34,999 nucleotides of DNA from RGIG1995 sp045645205 (GTDB taxonomy: Bacteria > Bacillota > Clostridia > Oscillospirales > CAG-272): NCBI GenBank assembly GCA_045645205.1, contig JAZRIJ010000066.1, positions 1-34,999 on the forward strand, in the 5' to 3' direction. Below, piece by piece: positions 1 through 7,085 of this stretch. How positions within the stretch are numbered: the first letter of the stretch is position 1; every line of letters starts with the position of its first letter. The notes under the pieces are model-generated. The model worked only from the letters and a program-made list of their open reading frames with translations. It made no database searches and was not told the DNA's origin. The position numbers were made by a program, and so were the translations under genes.

Positions 1-82
1 CTTTCACACCGTCTTGCACCGACCGACAGCTCTCTGAAGTGAATGACAGATGGGAATAATTCCTTCATAGCATTTAAAATAT
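1..82 (-). ncRNA. T-box leader, 5' part of stem I, cut by the window edge
   Basis: Read on the minus strand, this stretch carries the conserved T-box stem I elements in the right order: AGAGAG (complement of 30-35), then GGTGCAA (complement of 14-20) in the distal loop region. It starts directly downstream of a good sigma-A promoter. T-box leaders sense uncharged tRNA and control aminoacyl-tRNA synthetase or amino acid genes, so the controlled gene should lie to the left of position 1. The specifier codon and the antiterminator lie outside the window, so the amino acid cannot be read. Confidence 0.72.
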
Positions 83-87
83 GCTTT

Positions 88-116
88 AGTATATCATTGA
101 AAAAAAGTTTTGTCAA
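88..116 (-). promoter_or_regulatory. sigma-A promoter of the left-edge T-box
   Basis: On the minus strand there is a perfect TTGACA (-35, complement of 111-116), a 17-bp spacer, and TATACT (-10, complement of 88-93). Transcription would start near position 80 and run left into the T-box. Confidence 0.8.
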
Positions 117-212
117 GAGTTTTTTTAAAAACTTGTAATGGTTATTTGTAAATATAACTTATAAGTTATTATGTGGGACACGTAACGGTTCTGCTAATTA
201 AAAAGGCACGCA

Positions 213-293
213 CTCTCCTCCCGTCTCGGCAAATATTGTTTACGAACAGAGATTAAAAATAATATTGCCGAGCCACCCTCCCCGACAGGAGAG
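213..293. repeat. degenerate inverted-repeat element (MITE-like)
   Basis: The outer arms are CTCTCCT (213-219) and AGGAGAG (287-293). Inside them, CTCGGCAA followed by AT-rich sequence (225 onward) is mirrored by ATTGCCGAG (264-272). The whole stretch folds into one imperfect hairpin with an AT-rich centre and has no coding potential. GC-rich arms of the type 'CCTCC..GACAGGAGAGGG' resemble multicopy intergenic elements of clostridial genomes. That resemblance is from memory and the copy number was not tested. Confidence 0.5.
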
Positions 294-340
294 GGCAAGA
301 CAATGTCTCTGCTATATTTTTGTTTGTGCATAGTGGTTAT

Positions 341-497
341 TAGATCCTTCGGCTTCGAGGGCGTTGCCCTCTCCGCTCAGGATGACAATAGAGATGATGT
401 CCCTACGCTTAGATGAAGAGCACAGTTCGGTCATTTTGAGCGAGCATACGCAAACTAATGTTTTTCGCAAAATTTTAAGGCGAGTCGAAAAATTCCA
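341..497. repeat. pair of inverted palindromic intergenic repeats
   Basis: The left part (341-388) has the layout GATCCTTCGGCTTCG, then CGCTCAGGATGACA. The right part (429-497) has the opposite orientation, GGTCATTTTGAGCG, then GGCGAGTCGAAAAATTCC. The two are diverged inverted copies of the same 'TCATtCTGAGCG...GTCGAAgAATCC' type of element, which is very common between genes in Firmicutes and Bacteroidetes. Nothing here is coding. Confidence 0.6.
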
Positions 498-516
498 TAA
501 GGTTTTTGCTATATTT

Positions 517-807
517 TTATGCTTTTTCGGTTAGGCGTTCTGCATTTATAAGCGCTTCAGCGGCTACTTTCACTCCAATACTAAAGCCTTCGGTAAATGC
601 TTCTTGCAAAGTTTCGTAATTTACATCATCTAAATATTCTATGTATTTATCGTATATCTCTTTTTGCTTTTCTTCAAGAATACTCTCCAGTTCTTCTCTT
701 TTGCGGAACATTTGCTTTTCCAATCTCACAAGCTTTTTGTTTGTTACTCCAAAATACGGCGCTAACTCCAATTCATCTTTCCATATCTTTTCAATTGTTT
801 TTCCCAT
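517..807 (-). CDS. DUF6809-like small protein
   Basis: This is a 96-residue, highly charged protein with a helical middle section (about residues 25-60, probably coiled coil) and a C-terminal segment FTEGFSIGVKVAAEAL. A YGF/EGFxxGxxxxxEAL-type ending is what I recall for the DUF6809 family, which is often found in phage-like or conjugative-element regions; function is unknown. The start ATG at 807 has a good ribosome binding site (AGGAG, complement around 813-817). It is transcribed divergently from the XRE regulator at 925, and its promoter contains a palindrome that the regulator probably binds. The family assignment is moderate; that it is a real gene is well supported by its ribosome binding site, promoter and operator. 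Confidence 0.7.
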   Translation of the reverse strand: MGKTIEKIWKDELELAPYFGVTNKKLVRLEKQMFRKREELESILEEKQKEIYDKYIEYLDDVNYETLQEAFTEGFSIGVKVAAEALINAERLTEKA

Positions 808-850
808 TTTTCTTTCTCCTTTTTGTGTTGTTTTATATATATCGGTCTAT

Positions 851-879
851 ATGATAGCACAAAATTGTGCGATTGTAAA
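851..879 (-). promoter_or_regulatory. promoter of the DUF6809-like gene, with operator in the spacer
   Basis: On the minus strand: TTTACA (-35, complement of 874-879), a 17-bp spacer, TATCAT (-10, complement of 851-856). The operator palindrome at 857-870 fills most of the spacer, so bound repressor would block RNA polymerase. Confidence 0.7.
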
Positions 880-891
880 CACAAATTTGTG
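857..891. promoter_or_regulatory. tandem XRE operator palindromes
   Basis: Two related dyads lie between the divergent genes: GCACAA-AA-TTGTGC (857-870) and the perfect 12-bp palindrome CACAAATTTGTG (880-891), which extends to ACACAAATTTGTGCT. Their centres are 22 bp apart, about two helical turns, so two dimers would sit on the same face of the DNA. Their place next to an XRE gene suggests they are its operators; this is inferred. Confidence 0.7.
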
Positions 892-924
892 CTATTGTGT
901 ATAATATTTTTTGAGGTGAATTAT

Positions 925-1134
925 ATGAATAGATATAAAAACAGATTAAGAGATTTAAGACAAGACAAAGACCTTACACAAGCACAAGTTGCAAAATTAT
1001 TTTTTTTACAACTAACACAATACAGACGGTATGAAAATGGTGAAAGTGATTTACCATTAGAGTGGGCAAAAAAATTTGCAAAATATTATAATGTCTCAAT
1101 AGATTATATTGCATATTTAACTGATACTCCTTAA
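925..1134 (+). CDS. XRE-family helix-turn-helix transcriptional regulator
   Basis: This 69-residue protein is a single HTH_3/XRE domain (about residues 5-65): LRDLRQDKDLTQAQVAKLF is helix 1-2, followed by QYRRYENGESDLP, the typical 'YENG' end of the recognition helix, and NVSIDYIAYLTD at the C-terminus. An ATG 34 codons upstream keeps the frame open, but the start at 925 is chosen because GAGGTG lies 6 nt before it and the HTH begins right after it. A TATAAT (900-905) lies very close upstream. It is probably an autoregulated repressor acting on the two dyads at 857-891 and on the divergent DUF6809-like gene, like a phage or element-type switch. No other phage gene is present. Confidence 0.88.
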   Translation: MNRYKNRLRDLRQDKDLTQAQVAKLFFLQLTQYRRYENGESDLPLEWAKKFAKYYNVSIDYIAYLTDTP

Positions 1135-1202
1135 AAACTATAATAAAATTTCAAGCAAACTACACTTAATTTGTATAAAAATTACATATTAAAAAAATGT
1201 AC

Positions 1203-1231
1203 TTGATTTAGGGTAGATAATGCGATATAAT
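1203..1231 (+). promoter_or_regulatory. sigma-A promoter of lepA-hemW
   Basis: TTGATT (1203-1208), a 17-bp spacer, TATAAT (1226-1231). The lepA ribosome binding site GGAG at 1252-1255 and the start codon follow at the expected distance. Confidence 0.75.
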
Positions 1232-1263
1232 AGAATGAGTATTATTATAATGGAGAAAACTGT

Positions 1264-3084
1264 ATGTCAATAACTAACGACAGACAAAAGAAAATAAGAA
1301 ATTTTTCAATAGTTGCGCACATTGACCATGGCAAATCTACACTTGCGGACAGAATATTGGAGCATACCCAGACTGTTACAAAACGCGAGATGGAAGAACA
1401 ACTTTTGGACAATATGGACCTTGAAAGAGAAAGAGGTATTACCATAAAGGCGCGCGCAGTTAAGCTTGATTACACAGCGCCCGACGGTCAGGAATATGTT
1501 TTGAACCTTATCGACACTCCCGGACACGTTGACTTTAACTACGAGGTAACCCGTTCTCTTAACGCCTGCGACGGTGCATTGCTTGTTGTAGACTCGACAC
1601 AGGGTATTCAGGCGCAGACACTTGCAAATGCATATCTCGCGGTCGATGCGGAGCTTGAGATCGTGCCTGTTATAAACAAGATAGACCTTCCTGCCGCCGA
1701 TCCCGACAGAGTAAGAAAGGAAATTGAAGATGTTATCGGTATTCCTGCCGAGGGCTGTCCCGCAATTTCGGCAAAGAGCGGACTAAACATCGAACAGGTA
1801 CTTGACAAGATCGTAAGCGACATTCCATGCCCAAAAGGAGATGTTGACAAGCCGCTTAAGGCACTGATATTTGACTCATACTATGACTCATATTTAGGCG
1901 TTGTTGTTTATATCCGCGTATTTGACGGTAATATAAGAAGCGGTGATGAAATATATATGATGGGAACAGGCGCAAGATTTACCGTTGTTGACGTTGGAAC
2001 TATGTCTGCATTCGGACTTGCAAAGACAGAATATCTTGCCGCAGGTGATGTTGGTTACATTACCGCAAGCATTAAGAACGTTTCCGACACCCGTGTGGGC
2101 GATACGGTTACAAGCGCCGAAAACGGTATTGATACCCCTCTCCCCGGCTTTAAGAAGGCTGTACCTATGGTTTATGCAGGTATTTACCCCGCTGACGGCG
2201 CAAAATACGGTGATCTTCGTGATGCTTTGGAAAAGCTTCGTCTAAATGATGCGGCGCTTACCTTTGAACCCGAGACGTCGGCGGCATTAGGTTTTGGTTT
2301 CCGTTGCGGTTTCTTAGGTCTGCTTCACATGGAAATTATCGAAGAACGTATCGAGCGTGAATTTAATCTCGACCTTATAACCACCGCCCCGAGCGTTATT
2401 TATAAGATAGATAAGAAAGACGGAGAGACGGTATTTATTGACAATCCTGCAAATTATCCGCTTACGGATGAGATAGAGACTGCATACGAGCCAATGGTAA
2501 AGGCAAGCATAATAACACCGTCTGATTATATCGGCGGTATTATGGAGCTATGTCAGGACAGACGAGGCATATTTATTGATATGACATATATCGACACCAC
2601 AAGAGCGGAACTGCATTACAGACTACCTTTAAACGAGATAATATACGACTTCTTCGATGCTTTAAAAAGCCGAAGCAAAGGGTATGCATCCCTTGACTAC
2701 GAGATCGCCGAATATGTACTCAGCAAGCTTGTGAAGCTTGATATATTGCTCAACGGAGATATTGTTGACGCTTTATCGTTTATTGTTCACGAGGAAAAAG
2801 CATATGCAAGGGGCAGAAAAATATGCGAAAAGCTGAAGGACAATATACCGAGACAGCTGTTTGAGGTTCCGATCCAGGCGGCTATCGGCGGCAGAGTTAT
2901 TGCTCGTGAGACTGTTAAGGCTTTGCGTAAGGACGTTCTTGCAAAATGCTACGGCGGTGATATTACACGTAAGAAAAAGCTTCTTGAGAAGCAGAAGGAA
3001 GGCAAGAAGAAAATGCGTACTTTGGGTACTGTTGAGGTTACACCCGAAGCATTTATGGCTGTTCTTAAGCTTGATGACGAATAA
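1264..3084 (+). CDS. lepA: elongation factor 4 (LepA), ribosome-associated GTPase
   Basis: This 606-residue protein has the usual LepA length. It contains G1 AHIDHGKST (about 18-26), G3 DTPGHVDF and G4 NKIDLP, followed by EF-Tu domain II, EF-G-like domains III and V, and the LepA-specific basic C-terminal domain ending ...TLGTVEVTPEAFMAVLKLDD. LepA binds stalled or initiating 70S ribosomes, can back-translocate tRNAs, and affects initiation and biogenesis. The start ATG has GGAG 8 nt upstream and its own promoter. hemW follows after 42 nt without a terminator, so the two are probably cotranscribed, a common Firmicutes arrangement. In many relatives hrcA-grpE-dnaK follow; here a terminator ends the unit after hemW. 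Confidence 0.97.
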   Translation: MSITNDRQKKIRNFSIVAHIDHGKSTLADRILEHTQTVTKREMEEQLLDNMDLERERGITIKARAVKLDYTAPDGQEYVLNLIDTPGHVDFNYEVTRSLNACDGALLVVDSTQGIQAQTLANAYLAVDAELEIVPVINKIDLPAADPDRVRKEIEDVIGIPAEGCPAISAKSGLNIEQVLDKIVSDIPCPKGDVDKPLKALIFDSYYDSYLGVVVYIRVFDGNIRSGDEIYMMGTGARFTVVDVGTMSAFGLAKTEYLAAGDVGYITASIKNVSDTRVGDTVTSAENGIDTPLPGFKKAVPMVYAGIYPADGAKYGDLRDALEKLRLNDAALTFEPETSAALGFGFRCGFLGLLHMEIIEERIEREFNLDLITTAPSVIYKIDKKDGETVFIDNPANYPLTDEIETAYEPMVKASIITPSDYIGGIMELCQDRRGIFIDMTYIDTTRAELHYRLPLNEIIYDFFDALKSRSKGYASLDYEIAEYVLSKLVKLDILLNGDIVDALSFIVHEEKAYARGRKICEKLKDNIPRQLFEVPIQAAIGGRVIARETVKALRKDVLAKCYGGDITRKKKLLEKQKEGKKKMRTLGTVEVTPEAFMAVLKLDDE

Positions 3085-3126
3085 AATTAATTAGACTTTA
3101 TATAATTTTTTAAGGGGAAGAGAATT

Positions 3127-4311
3127 ATGGAAAAGAAACTGGGACTATATATACACATTCCGTTTTGCGAGCACAAATGCGATTACTGCGATTTTTACTC
3201 TGTTACAAATTTTGATGATTATGTAAGATTTACCGATACTATTCTGCTTCAGATGGAGGACTATGCCGAGAAGACGGGAGACTATACTGTTGACACCATT
3301 TATATCGGCGGTGGAACCCCCACCGTTTTGCCCGTCAAGAGAATGCTTGAAATAATTGACGGCATTTACCGTAATTTTAATGTTTCCGAAAATGTAGAGT
3401 TTACAATGGAAGCTAATCCTGCAACTGTAAACAAAAAGATGCTTAAAAAATACTTTAAGGCAGGTGTTAACCGCTTAAGCTTTGGTTTGCAGAGTGCTAT
3501 CGATGAAGAGCTGAACGCATTATCAAGAATACACACATTTGATGATTTTGTCGAGAGCTATACTATGGCAAGGGATGTAGGCTTTGAAAACATTAACATA
3601 GACATTATGTACGGTATTCCCGGTCAGACACAGCGTTCTTTGGGATATACTCTTGAACAGGTATGCGACCTTGAACCTAATCATATTTCTCTCTACGGAC
3701 TGAAAATTGAGGAAGGCACCCCCTTCTTTGAGAAAAAAGACAGACTTGAGCTTCCCGACGAGGACACCGAATTTGATATGTATAATTATGCTGTTGAATA
3801 CCTCGCCTTTAGAGGTTATTGGCAGTATGAGATAAGCAACTTTGCAACTGATGGGTATAAGTGCAAACACAATCTTAAATATTGGAACTGTCAGGAATAT
3901 CTCGGCATCGGCCCCGGCGCACATTCGTATTTTATGGATCAGCGTTTTTCATACAAGAGAAGCGTTCCTATGTTTATGGATGCTCTTGAATATGTTGATG
4001 CAGGCGTTGACATTATGGAAGAAAACTACACGGTTACTCCGCAGGAAAGAATCGATGAATATATCATGCTTAAGCTTCGTCTTACCGACGGTATTAATGT
4101 GAATGAGTTTAAGTACAACTTTGAAAAGGATTTCAGCACCATGTTTGAAAAAGAGCTTAAGCTCTATATTGACAACGGATTTATGGAATTTAAAAACGAA
4201 CATTACTACTTTACAACAAAAGGCATGTACGTTTCAAACTACATTCTTTCAACCTTTCTCACATTTGACAGCGAAATAGCAAAGAATATTGCAAAAGGAT
4301 TAGATAAATAA
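3127..4311 (+). CDS. hemW: radical SAM heme chaperone HemW
   Basis: This 394-residue protein has the radical SAM motif Cx3Cx2C near the N-terminus (C14, C18, C21 within IPFCEHKCDYCDF), which binds the 4Fe-4S cluster and SAM. The glycine-rich SAM-binding stretch IYIGGGTPTVLP and the C-terminal HemN_C-type domain are present. HemW is a heme-binding chaperone related to coproporphyrinogen dehydrogenase HemN. The Cx3Cx2C motif without HemN's further cysteine and the linkage to lepA favour HemW over HemN. GGGGAAG lies 6-11 nt before the ATG. No other heme gene is in the window. Confidence 0.93.
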   Translation: MEKKLGLYIHIPFCEHKCDYCDFYSVTNFDDYVRFTDTILLQMEDYAEKTGDYTVDTIYIGGGTPTVLPVKRMLEIIDGIYRNFNVSENVEFTMEANPATVNKKMLKKYFKAGVNRLSFGLQSAIDEELNALSRIHTFDDFVESYTMARDVGFENINIDIMYGIPGQTQRSLGYTLEQVCDLEPNHISLYGLKIEEGTPFFEKKDRLELPDEDTEFDMYNYAVEYLAFRGYWQYEISNFATDGYKCKHNLKYWNCQEYLGIGPGAHSYFMDQRFSYKRSVPMFMDALEYVDAGVDIMEENYTVTPQERIDEYIMLKLRLTDGINVNEFKYNFEKDFSTMFEKELKLYIDNGFMEFKNEHYYFTTKGMYVSNYILSTFLTFDSEIAKNIAKGLDK

Positions 4312-4356
4312 AAGATATGCGGTCGGGAATTTAACCGACCGCATATCTTTTATTTT
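4311..4356. terminator. bidirectional intrinsic terminator between hemW and the antiporter gene
   Basis: A 16-bp perfect stem, AAAGATATGCGGTCGG (4311-4326) with CCGACCGCATATCTTT (4335-4350), encloses an 8-nt loop and is followed by TATTTTTT on the plus strand. On the minus strand the end of the stem also gives an AT-rich tail. It sits between convergent genes and overlaps the hemW stop codon by one base. Confidence 0.9.
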
Positions 4357-4377
4357 TTAGATTTTATACAGTATTCA

Positions 4378-5667
4378 TTATTTAGTTTTTGCCGCATTAA
4401 GCTTGTGCTGTCTGCGGTGTCTAACTTCATCGGACATAGGCTTAATTTCGCCGGCAGCCTCCAATGCTCTTCTTGTAAGCAACGGACCTACAAGCTCATA
4501 AATCAATACAGCAAACAAAGTTATGTTTCGGATAAGGTTGCCCTGCTCACCAAGCTGCATTGCTGTTGTACACATGCCAAGAGCAACGCCAGCCTGCGGA
4601 AACAAGGTTATACCGAGATATTTGCATATTTCGGGTGTACAATGCGTCGCTTTTGTACTTGTATATGTTCCGAAATACTTTCCAAGGCATCTGAAAATTA
4701 TATAAACAACCCCCACAACAACTATCGCCCAGTCGGTAAATACACCAAGCTCAAGCTCAGCTCCCGACACAACAAAGAACAAGGCAAACAATGGTGATGT
4801 CCACTTATCTGCCGCCCCCATTAAATCATGCGACAACGGACAAATATTGCAGAAGACCGTTCCAAGCATCATGCATACAAGCAATGATGAGAACTGAATA
4901 TGTATAGCGCCAATATGAAAATCAAGCATTGACAGTGATGCAGTCAAAAATACAATGCCTATCGTAAGATTTAAACGGTTTGTATTCGAGTTAAACAGCT
5001 TTTCAAGCTGAGTCAGCACCCATCCCATTACAGCGCCCAAAACAAGAGAACATACTATCTCAATAATTGGATTTACAAGTATTGAGACCAAATCAACAGA
5101 TCCGCTTATCAATGTTTTAGCTATACCGAAGGATACTGCAAACACAATAAGTCCCACAGCATCGTCAAGCGCAACAATAGGAAGCAAAAGCTTTGTCAAA
5201 GGACCTTCCGCTTTATACTGACGGACTACCATCAAGGTCGCAGCAGGTGCTGTAGCCGTAGCAATAGCTCCAAGTGTTATAAGCTGAGGAACTGTCAGCT
5301 TGTCGGGCATCATTAAGTGAAGCACAAGCAATGCTAAATCAACAAACAATGTTGCAACCAATGCCTGAATTATACCTACAACAAGTGCCTGCTTACCTGT
5401 TTTTTTGAGTTCAGACAGTCTGAACTCATTTCCTATAGAAAATGCTATAAAGCCAAGAGCTACCTCGGATACAAGCGCAAGCTGTGTTACAGCCTCATGG
5501 GTATCAAACCCAAGTCCGTGGATACCAAGCTGTCCCAAGCAGTATGGACCGATAAGCACACCTGCTATAAGATATGCTGTAACAGACGGAAGCTTAAGGG
5601 GCTTAAACAATCTTGTCATAAGTAAGCCTGCTGTAAGTGCAATAGAAACTGATAATAGAATTGCCAA
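4378..5667 (-). CDS. Kef-type cation:proton antiporter (CPA2, Na+/H+ exchanger domain)
   Basis: This 429-residue, very hydrophobic protein has about 12 predicted membrane spans. Family marks include FKPLKLPSVTAYLIAGVLIG at the N-terminus (TM1-2), GNEFRLSELKKTG after TM3, and ALDDAVGLIVFA in the middle, where the paired aspartates are the ion/proton-binding residues of CPA transporters. The protein stops after the membrane domain with a short basic tail (RRQHKLNAAKTK); there is no TrkA-N/RCK domain, so it is not a full KefB/KefC and is not gated by glutathione in the E. coli manner. It should exchange Na+ or K+ for H+. It stands alone, with its own promoter and a palindromic operator candidate. 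The exact ion is not readable. Confidence 0.88.
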   Translation of the reverse strand: MAILLSVSIALTAGLLMTRLFKPLKLPSVTAYLIAGVLIGPYCLGQLGIHGLGFDTHEAVTQLALVSEVALGFIAFSIGNEFRLSELKKTGKQALVVGIIQALVATLFVDLALLVLHLMMPDKLTVPQLITLGAIATATAPAATLMVVRQYKAEGPLTKLLLPIVALDDAVGLIVFAVSFGIAKTLISGSVDLVSILVNPIIEIVCSLVLGAVMGWVLTQLEKLFNSNTNRLNLTIGIVFLTASLSMLDFHIGAIHIQFSSLLVCMMLGTVFCNICPLSHDLMGAADKWTSPLFALFFVVSGAELELGVFTDWAIVVVGVVYIIFRCLGKYFGTYTSTKATHCTPEICKYLGITLFPQAGVALGMCTTAMQLGEQGNLIRNITLFAVLIYELVGPLLTRRALEAAGEIKPMSDEVRHRRQHKLNAAKTK

Positions 5668-5701
5668 AACAAGTCATCTCTTTTTCTGTTATTTTTCAAA
5701 G

Positions 5702-5752
5702 GTGTATTAATACACAATCAGGAATTATAACACATCTTGACATATTTTTCAA
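5702..5752 (-). promoter_or_regulatory. antiporter promoter with palindromic operator at the start site
   Basis: On the minus strand: TTGAAA (-35, complement of 5747-5752), a 17-bp spacer, and extended -10 TGTTATAAT (TATAAT is the complement of 5724-5729). Just downstream, about +2 to +15, lies the perfect 14-bp palindrome GTGTATTAATACAC (5702-5715). This is a good position for a repressor that blocks initiation. No known regulator was matched to this site. Confidence 0.7.
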
Positions 5753-5923
5753 TAGTTTTTTAAAACATTTGTAGAAAAATTACATTTTTTCTTTTGCAGA
5801 CAGCTACATTCATCAAGAAAATTACTATGCCAAGCCAAGTGGCTGAGAGTATAACATGGTTTATTAAAAGGTGTGTTTATTATTTCAACAATGAATAATT
5901 GTCTTATAACCCAAATTACAAAG

Positions 5924-5952
5924 CCCCTGTTCAATATAAAATTGAACAGGGG
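5924..5952 (-). terminator. stem-loop ending the ABC/DUF5696 operon
   Basis: A perfect 12-bp stem, CCCCTGTTCAAT (5924-5935) with ATTGAACAGGGG (5941-5952), encloses a 5-nt loop. It lies 62 nt past the stop of the last operon gene. The U tract on the minus strand is weak (GGGGCTTTGTAATTT), so it may stop transcription imperfectly or mainly protect the 3' end. The stretch 5753-5923, between it and the antiporter promoter, shows nothing recognisable. Confidence 0.6.
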
Positions 5953-6013
5953 GTTGTAATTTGTAGTTTTTATTATCTGGTTTTACTCAACAATTTTACT
6001 TAGCCGATGATTA

Positions 6014-7066
6014 TTATCCTACGATACCTGAACGTTCAATACCTGCTATGAGATATCTCTGACAGAACAAATACATTACAATCAATGGAGCAATGATAAG
6101 AAGCGATGCTGTATTGTAAATAGCTGCTTCATACATCGACTGTCCTGCATAAACAGTATCTAATGATTTCGGAACCATAACTATATCCGGCATCATTATA
6201 ATACTTGATTTTGTAAAGAACAATTCTGTGTAGAACATATCAGTCCACTGCCATGAGAACGAGAACAGGAATACTGTTATCAGCATTGGCACAGAAAGAG
6301 GAATAATAATCTGCACGAATGTTCTGAACACACCCGAACCGTCAAGGTATGCGGATTCTTCAAGCTCATCAGGAACTCCGCGGAAATACTGACGGAGCAT
6401 GTAAATGTACAAGCCGTTCTTAAACCCAAGTCCGCCCAATGAGAGAATTACGAGGGGCCAGTATGAGTTAAGAAGGTTAAGCGATGTAAAGTTTGTAATC
6501 GCAAAGTTTTCAAATACACCGCCACCCAATAAATTGAATATACCGAATATATCAAAATATCCAAATTTCATAAACATTGAAAGCTGCAAAGTTTCATGAG
6601 GTACAACCATCGTAAAAATTACAAGGAAGAACAGCAGATTATTAAATCTGAACTTAAACTTCGCAAAACCGTATGCAACAACACAACATATAAATGTCTG
6701 AATTATTGCGCAGAACAAAGAAAGACAAAACGTGTTGAAAAACGCGGTAAAATACTTAGCTTCAACAATAAGCGCCTTGTAGGTATCCAAGGTAGGATAC
6801 TTTGCAATATACTTAACTGTTACATCAACAAAGTCTTCTCTGCCCATAAATGAACTAAATATCTTTGAAAGTACGGGGGAAAGAATAACGTACGAAATAC
6901 CGACAAGAAGAACAAAACGGAACAATACCCATGCAACCGTTTTAACAAACTTAAGGGAGAGATATTTCAATTTAAATCTGGTCCAGAACGAAGTACGTTC
7001 AAATTCAACACGAATTTTATTCTTTGTTTCTTTCATTACTTTAGGTGCTGTAGCTTGTGAATTCAT
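6014..7066 (-). CDS. carbohydrate ABC transporter permease, MalG type (pair 2)
   Basis: This 350-residue inner-membrane permease has the BPD_transp_1 fold: about six membrane spans, preceded by a roughly 50-residue basic N-terminal extension that is longer than in typical MalG/UgpE proteins. The cytoplasmic coupling (EAA) loop EESAYLDGSGVFRTF...IIIPLSVPM contacts the ATPase. The C-terminus ...QRYLIAGIERSGIVG is typical of the MalG branch. It is the last gene of the seven-gene operon and forms a pair with the MalF-type permease at 7086, 19 nt upstream. The start ATG has GGAGGAT (complement around 7076-7082) upstream. Neither the substrate nor a dedicated binding protein for this pair is identified; it may share the binding protein encoded at 15347-18340. 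Confidence 0.9.
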   Translation of the reverse strand: MNSQATAPKVMKETKNKIRVEFERTSFWTRFKLKYLSLKFVKTVAWVLFRFVLLVGISYVILSPVLSKIFSSFMGREDFVDVTVKYIAKYPTLDTYKALIVEAKYFTAFFNTFCLSLFCAIIQTFICCVVAYGFAKFKFRFNNLLFFLVIFTMVVPHETLQLSMFMKFGYFDIFGIFNLLGGGVFENFAITNFTSLNLLNSYWPLVILSLGGLGFKNGLYIYMLRQYFRGVPDELEESAYLDGSGVFRTFVQIIIPLSVPMLITVFLFSFSWQWTDMFYTELFFTKSSIIMMPDIVMVPKSLDTVYAGQSMYEAAIYNTASLLIIAPLIVMYLFCQRYLIAGIERSGIVG

Positions 7067-7085
7067 ATTGAAAAATCCTCCTTTC

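Noticed and set aside
597..904. Plus-strand open frames over the DUF6809-like gene
   Set aside because: They are hydrophobic shadows of the minus-strand gene, which has its own promoter and ribosome binding site.
3127..4311. hemN (oxygen-independent coproporphyrinogen III oxidase)
   Set aside because: The Cx3Cx2C motif, short N-terminus and linkage to lepA fit the heme chaperone HemW better.
5702..5715. Rex (redox repressor) operator
   Set aside because: The palindrome GTGTATTAATACAC does not match the TTGTGAAnnnnTTCACAA consensus.
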